This document shows, one piece after another, positions 6,070 through 10,026 of a DNA stretch of 10,026 nt (positions are counted from its first letter, which is position 1; every line of letters begins with the position of its first letter). Under the pieces are notes generated by a model. The model was not told the origin of the DNA. It searched no databases and worked only from the letters and a program-made list of their open reading frames with translations. Both the position numbers and the translations under genes were made by a program. The DNA comes from Pseudomonadota bacterium (GTDB lineage Bacteria > Pseudomonadota > Gammaproteobacteria > Pseudomonadales > Oleiphilaceae), in assembly GCA_023430625.1 (NCBI GenBank), contig JAEZAA010000034.1, positions 1 to 10,026 on the forward strand, given 5' to 3'.

Positions 6070-7374
6070 ATGGGTATGACCCACATCATTGATCGTCGTC
6101 TGAACGGTAAGAACAAAAGTGCCGTCAACCGCCAACGATTCCTGCGTCGCTATCGCGAGCACATCAAAAAAGCGGTTACAGACGCGGTCAACAAGCGTTC
6201 CATCACCGACATCGACCGGGGCGAAAAGATCAGTATTCCCGGCAAGGACATTGCCGAGCCGATCTTCCGCAACGGCCGGGGCGGTCGCCGGACCATCGTG
6301 CATCCCGGCAACAAGGAATTCGTCACCGGCGATACCATTCCCCGCCCGCCGGGCGGCGGCGGTGGCGGCAGCGGCCAGGGCAAGGCCAGTGCCGACGGCG
6401 AAGGCATCGACGAATTCGTGTTTCAGATCTCCCAGGACGAATTTCTCGATTTCATGTTCGAGGATCTCGCCCTGCCCAACCTGATGCAGAAACAGCTCAA
6501 GGATGTTTCCAAGTTCAAGTACGTGCGCGCGGGCTATTCCACCACGGGCACGCCCAACAAGATCAACGTGGTGCGCAGCCTGCGCGGCGCCTACGCCCGG
6601 CGCCTGGCGCTGACCGGCAACTCCCGCAAGAAGATTGAGCGGCTGGAGCGCGAGCTGGCCGAGCTGAAGGCCCGCACCGACCTGGACGATCCGGTGTTTC
6701 GGCGCCAGGAGAAGATCGAGGAGCTGGAGCAGCGCATCGAGAAGCTGAAGTCGCGAATCCGCAAGATTCCCTTCATCGACGAATTCGACCTGCGCTTCAA
6801 CCAGCACCTCAAGCAGCCGCAACCCTCCACCAGCGCGGTCATGTTCTGTCTGATGGACGTGTCCGGCTCCATGAGCCAGGCGCATAAAGACATTGCCAAG
6901 CGCTTCTTCATCCTGCTGTACCTGTTCCTGACCCGGAACTACGAGAAGATCGAAGTCGTCTTCATCCGCCACCACACCAGCGCCAAGGAAGTCGACGAAG
7001 AGGAATTTTTCTACTCGCGGGAAACCGGGGGCACCATCGTCTCCAGTGCGCTCAAGCTGATGAAGGAAATCATCGACGAGCGCTACCCCCTGAACGACTG
7101 GAACATCTACGCGGCCCAGGCCTCGGATGGCGACAACTGGAACGACGATTCGCCCCGCTGCAGCAAGCTCCTGAGCCAGCAGATCCTGCCGCTCGTGCAG
7201 TATTACTCGTACATCGAGATCACGCCGCACGAACATCAGATGCTCTGGCACGAATACGAGAAGCTGCTCGGCCAGTATCCCGAACGCTTCTCCATGCAGC
7301 AGATCGTCGATGCCGCGGATATTTACCCGGTGTTTCGCCGACTGTTCCAAAAGCAGGTACATCAGCATGAGTGA
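6070..7374 (+). CDS. yeaH: YeaH, DUF444 / von Willebrand factor A-domain protein
   Basis: The 434-residue product matches E. coli YeaH in length (about 427) and layout. A basic N-terminal region containing MTHIIDRRLNGKNKSAVNRQ is followed by a glycine-rich linker PPGGGGGGSG (93-102). A charged coiled coil spans about 186-236, followed by a C-terminal von Willebrand A domain. The metal-ion-dependent adhesion site is complete: DVSGSMS (263-269), a threonine in GGT (320-322) and an aspartate in ASDGD (351-355). Such domains bind partners through a divalent metal. Pairing of an AAA+ ATPase with a VWA protein is a recurring theme (MoxR/VWA, chelatases), so YeaH may be the adaptor for PrkA; this is inference. 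GAGGA lies six bases before the ATG. It sits 84 bp after prkA, and its end overlaps the start of spoVR by 8 bp. Confidence 0.97.
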   Translation: MGMTHIIDRRLNGKNKSAVNRQRFLRRYREHIKKAVTDAVNKRSITDIDRGEKISIPGKDIAEPIFRNGRGGRRTIVHPGNKEFVTGDTIPRPPGGGGGGSGQGKASADGEGIDEFVFQISQDEFLDFMFEDLALPNLMQKQLKDVSKFKYVRAGYSTTGTPNKINVVRSLRGAYARRLALTGNSRKKIERLERELAELKARTDLDDPVFRRQEKIEELEQRIEKLKSRIRKIPFIDEFDLRFNQHLKQPQPSTSAVMFCLMDVSGSMSQAHKDIAKRFFILLYLFLTRNYEKIEVVFIRHHTSAKEVDEEEFFYSRETGGTIVSSALKLMKEIIDERYPLNDWNIYAAQASDGDNWNDDSPRCSKLLSQQILPLVQYYSYIEITPHEHQMLWHEYEKLLGQYPERFSMQQIVDAADIYPVFRRLFQKQVHQHE

Positions 7375-8962
7375 ACAGCTTCATTCCGGTTCCGAACCCG
7401 TTCAGCCGACGCCCAAGGCATCGCCGCCGCCGGAAGTTCCGGTGGTCGAGCGCACGCCCATTTCCACCGAGTCGGAGTGGACGTTCGAGCAAATCGACGC
7501 CTATAACCGGGCCATTGCCGAGATCGCGGCGGAATATGGCCTCGACACCTATCCCAACCAGATCGAGATCATCAGCGCCGAGCAGATGATGGATGCCTAC
7601 TCATCCGTCGGTATGCCCGTGGGGTACAACCACTGGTCGTTCGGCAAGCACTTCCTGGAGACGGAACGAGGCTACAAGCGCGGCCAGATGGGGCTGGCCT
7701 ACGAGATCGTGATCAACTCCAACCCCTGTATCGCCTACCTCATGGAAGAAAATACCATGATGATGCAGGCGCTGGTGATTGCGCACGCCAGCTACGGCCA
7801 CAACTCCTTCTTCAAGGGCAACTACCTGTTCCAGACCTGGACCGATGCCAGCGCCATCGTCGATTACCTGGTCTTCGCCAAGAACTACATCAACCAGTGC
7901 GAGCAGCGCTACGGGCTGGACGCGGTGGAGCAGATGCTGGATGCCTGCCACGCCATCATGAACCATGGTGTCGACCGCTATAAGCGCCCCTCCCCCATTT
8001 CCGCCGCTGAGGAAGAGCGGCGCCAGAAGGAGCGCGAGGAATACCTGCAACTGCAGGTCAACGAGATCTGGCGCACCCTGCCGCCCAAGCCCGGCGAAGA
8101 GAAGAAGCGCCGGCAGCAGAAACGCTATCCGGAAGAGCCCCAGGAAAACCTGCTGTACTTCATTGAGAAGAATGCGCCCTTGCTGGAACCCTGGCAGCGG
8201 GAAATCGTGCGGATCGTGCGCAAGATCGCCCAGTATTTTTATCCCCAGCGCCAAACCCAGGTCATGAACGAAGGCTGGGCCACCTTCTGGCATTACACCC
8301 TGATCAATCGGCTGTACGACAAGGGTTTGGTGACCGATGGTTTCATGATCGAATTCCTCCAGTCCCACACCTCGGTGATCTACCAGCCGCCGTTCGACAG
8401 CCGCTGGTACAGCGGCATCAATCCCTATGCGCTGGGCTTTGCCATGTACACGGATTTGCGCCGGATCTGCGAGCACCCAACCGAGGAAGACAAGCGCTGG
8501 TTCCCGGATATCGCCGGCACCGACTGGGTGAAAACCCTGCATTTCGCCATGCACAACTTCAAGGATGAGAGTTTCATCCTGCAGTTCCTGTCGCCCAAGG
8601 TGATCCGCGACCTGAAGCTGTTCAGCATCCTGGACGACGACTTGGCGGACGATTACCTGATCGATGCCATCCATGACGACGCCGGCTACCAGAAGGTGCG
8701 GGAAAACCTGGCGCGGCAGTACAACCTGAGTTACCGCGACCCCAACATCCAGGTCTGGAACGTGGATGTCCGCGGCGACCGGTCGCTCACCCTACGCCAC
8801 ATCCCGGTGGATCGGATTCCCCTGCACGACGACTCGCTGGACGTACTGCACCATGTGCACAAGCTCTGGGGCTTTGATGTGCATCTCCACAGCGTGCAGG
8901 ATGACCAGGTCGTGCAGAGCTGGACCTATCCACCCAAGGAAGCCGAAACCGAGGACGACTAA
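7367..8962 (+). CDS. ycgB: SpoVR family protein (YcgB)
   Basis: This 531-residue protein belongs to the SpoVR family (E. coli YcgB is about 510), named after a Bacillus gene needed for spore cortex formation but widespread in non-sporulating bacteria. The family core starts near residue 40 (WTFEQIDAYN) after a proline-rich, probably disordered N-terminus. Conserved blocks include GYNHWSFGK, IAHASYGHNSFF with H140 and H145, and MNEGWATFWHY with E302 and H309, which look like metal ligands of a protease-like fold. A highly charged segment lies at about 215-260. The C-terminus (GFDVHLHSV) is also family-typical. The frame extends upstream inside yeaH, but the ATG at 7367 overlaps the yeaH stop (ATGAGTGA) and fits translational coupling. 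It is the last gene of the prkA-yeaH-spoVR set; in E. coli ycgB lies away from yeaGH, so the linked arrangement is informative. The reaction is unknown. Confidence 0.96.
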   Translation: MSEQLHSGSEPVQPTPKASPPPEVPVVERTPISTESEWTFEQIDAYNRAIAEIAAEYGLDTYPNQIEIISAEQMMDAYSSVGMPVGYNHWSFGKHFLETERGYKRGQMGLAYEIVINSNPCIAYLMEENTMMMQALVIAHASYGHNSFFKGNYLFQTWTDASAIVDYLVFAKNYINQCEQRYGLDAVEQMLDACHAIMNHGVDRYKRPSPISAAEEERRQKEREEYLQLQVNEIWRTLPPKPGEEKKRRQQKRYPEEPQENLLYFIEKNAPLLEPWQREIVRIVRKIAQYFYPQRQTQVMNEGWATFWHYTLINRLYDKGLVTDGFMIEFLQSHTSVIYQPPFDSRWYSGINPYALGFAMYTDLRRICEHPTEEDKRWFPDIAGTDWVKTLHFAMHNFKDESFILQFLSPKVIRDLKLFSILDDDLADDYLIDAIHDDAGYQKVRENLARQYNLSYRDPNIQVWNVDVRGDRSLTLRHIPVDRIPLHDDSLDVLHHVHKLWGFDVHLHSVQDDQVVQSWTYPPKEAETEDD

Positions 8963-8970
8963 ACGCCAGC

Positions 8971-9003
8971 GGTCGGCGGATCACCGGGAAGTGTCCGCCG
9001 ACC
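8971..9003 (+). terminator. Probable terminator hairpin after spoVR
   Basis: GGTCGGCGGA (8971-8980) pairs perfectly with TCCGCCGACC (8994-9003). Inside, CAC (8982-8984) can pair with GTG (8991-8993), leaving a CGGGAA loop and one bulged T. The stem begins eight bases after the spoVR stop and is followed by pyrimidine-rich DNA (CTTTCCCCTTTCTTCC) rather than a clean T run. It therefore probably ends the operon, though perhaps not as a textbook intrinsic terminator. Confidence 0.6.
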
Positions 9004-9170
9004 CAGGATCATCTTTCCCCTTTCTTCCATCCCCTCTCTACAGTTAAACTCCCGAAATCCGGTCACAATTTCCCGCCTTGTCAGGTATATCCCGAGCGCG
9101 GCATACGACCGTATCAATCCCGGACGTAACCTCGAACAGAGATGCGCTGGCGCGACGTTTTCTGACTCTC

Positions 9171-9174
9171 AGGA
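9171..9174 (+). promoter_or_regulatory. Ribosome binding site supporting a TTG start
   Basis: AGGA lies eight bases before the TTG at 9183. There is no ATG or GTG in frame between the upstream intergenic region and this point, so this site decides the start of the antiporter gene. Confidence 0.55.
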
Positions 9175-9182
9175 CGTACCCA

Positions 9183-10026
9183 TTGCTCGACACGAATCTC
9201 ATCTATTTTGCGATCGCCCTGCTGATGACGATCAGTATCGTCCTCGGCACCTTCTCGGCGCGTTTCGGCTTCCCCCTGCTGCTGATCTTTCTCGGGGTGG
9301 GCATGCTGGCGGGGGAAGACGGCATTGGCGGGATTCCGTTCGACAATCACCAGGTGGCCTATGCCATCGGCAACCTGGCGCTGGCCATTATTCTGCTAGA
9401 CGGCGGGTTGCGCACCAAGGTCGAGAATTTCCGGGTCGGCCTCTGGCCCGCCTTACCGCTTGCGACCATCGGCGTTGTGATGACCGCTGGCCTTTGTGGC
9501 CTGTTCGCGGCCTGGCTGCTGGATTTACCGCTGCTGGTGGGTGTTCTGCTCGGCTCGATCGTCGGCTCCACGGACGCCGCGGCCGTGTTCGCGTTGCTCA
9601 ACAACAGCGGAACCCATCTGAAACAACGGGTCAGTTCGACGCTGGAAATCGAATCCGGCAGCAACGACCCCATGGCCATCTTCCTCACGGTCGCCCTGCT
9701 GGAGGCATTGACCTCGGACGAAGGTGCCCTGACCGGCACCCTGCTGCTGAGCCTGGTCCAGCAATTGGGAGTGGGCGGCCTGATGGGTGTGGTGGGAGGC
9801 TTACTAAGCGTGCCACTGATCAACCGCCTTCACCTGTCCGACGGGCTCTATCCCCTTCTGGTGGCGTCGTTCGGCGTGCTGATCTTCGCCATCACCAACA
9901 TGCTCAACGGCAGCGGTATCCTGGCGATCTATATCACCGGGATCTTTATTGGCAACCAGCGGGTTCGCAGCAAGCAGAATATTCTGCAGGTCATGGACGG
10001 ATTGGCTTGGCTCTCCCAGATCGGCA
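9183..10026 (+). CDS. nhaP2: NhaP2/CvrA-type K+/H+ antiporter (C-terminus cut off by window edge)
   Basis: The 281 visible codons match the N-terminal membrane half of NhaP2/CvrA (CPA1 family), which exports potassium in exchange for protons across the inner membrane. Almost the whole stretch is hydrophobic helices. Diagnostic blocks are GMLAGEDGIGGIPFDN (40-55), NLALAIILLDGGLRT, GSIVGSTDAAAVF with D131, and STLEIESGSNDPMA with the ion-binding Asn161-Asp162 pair. The full protein would be about 570 residues; the regulatory TrkA-C and CorC-type C-terminal part lies beyond the window. The start is a TTG at 9183 giving (M)LDTNLIYF, chosen because it has AGGA upstream, gives the family length before helix 1, and no in-frame ATG or GTG exists earlier. 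The first in-frame ATG (9225) would cut into helix 1. A weak promoter could start with TTGTCA at 9078, but its -10 is poor. The gene is a separate unit 220 bp after spoVR. Confidence 0.92.
   Translation, partial: MLDTNLIYFAIALLMTISIVLGTFSARFGFPLLLIFLGVGMLAGEDGIGGIPFDNHQVAYAIGNLALAIILLDGGLRTKVENFRVGLWPALPLATIGVVMTAGLCGLFAAWLLDLPLLVGVLLGSIVGSTDAAAVFALLNNSGTHLKQRVSSTLEIESGSNDPMAIFLTVALLEALTSDEGALTGTLLLSLVQQLGVGGLMGVVGGLLSVPLINRLHLSDGLYPLLVASFGVLIFAITNMLNGSGILAIYITGIFIGNQRVRSKQNILQVMDGLAWLSQIG

Noticed and set aside
6067..7368. 433-codon open frame on the minus strand opposite yeaH
   Set aside because: Same antisense effect as opposite prkA. The plus-strand yeaH product has clear family motifs and a good ribosome binding site, and this frame has neither.
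7601..8674. 357-codon open frame on the minus strand opposite spoVR
   Set aside because: Antisense shadow of a clearly recognised SpoVR protein, with no motif of its own.
8963..9182. Possible sigma-70 promoter for the antiporter (TTGTCA at 9078-9083)
   Set aside because: The -35-like hexamer is good, but the only -10 at suitable spacing (CATACG) matches three of six positions. Not strong enough to list as a feature.

Overview
The window looks like a core-genome stretch of a GC-rich gammaproteobacterium. The best reasons are the very close resemblance of several proteins to Escherichia coli and Pseudomonas families (YjbQ, bacterial thiopurine methyltransferase, YeaG/PrkA, YeaH, YcgB/SpoVR, NhaP2/CvrA), good Shine-Dalgarno sites, and strongly G/C-biased third codon positions. 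I cannot name a genus. I see no insertion sequence, tRNA, rRNA, CRISPR array or phage gene.

Layout. (1) 1-1001, minus strand: the start and most of a six-helix YihY/BrkB-family membrane protein, running off the left edge. (2) About 1153-2154, plus strand: a CapA-type (PGA_cap) metallophosphatase-like protein, divergent from the membrane protein. (3) 2161-2592, minus strand: YjbQ, convergent with the CapA gene and only 6 bp from it. (4) 2593-3206: a 614-bp stretch with no convincing gene. It holds the YjbQ leader, an AT-rich patch and two abutting hairpins in front of the next gene. (5) 3207-3899, plus strand: thiopurine S-methyltransferase. (6) 4063-8962, plus strand: the prkA-yeaH-spoVR operon, which fills half the window. 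(7) 9183-10026, plus strand: the N-terminal part of an NhaP2-type K+/H+ antiporter, running off the right edge.

How the genes fit together. The centrepiece is the three-gene module of a PrkA AAA+ serine kinase (YeaG), a von Willebrand A/DUF444 protein (YeaH) and SpoVR (YcgB). In enterobacteria it is a general-stress/stationary-phase set whose biochemical role is still poorly defined. The sequence adds three regulatory clues: a candidate sigma-S-like promoter upstream of prkA, a very strong intercistronic hairpin between prkA and yeaH, and an 8-bp overlap between yeaH and spoVR that suggests translational coupling. A hairpin after spoVR probably ends the transcript. The flanking genes (detoxifying methyltransferase, potassium/proton antiporter, membrane protein) are separate transcription units. 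A shared stress theme is possible, but it is inference. I found no clearly new system; the most under-explained material is the PrkA/YeaH/SpoVR module itself and the gene-free stretch at 2593-3206.
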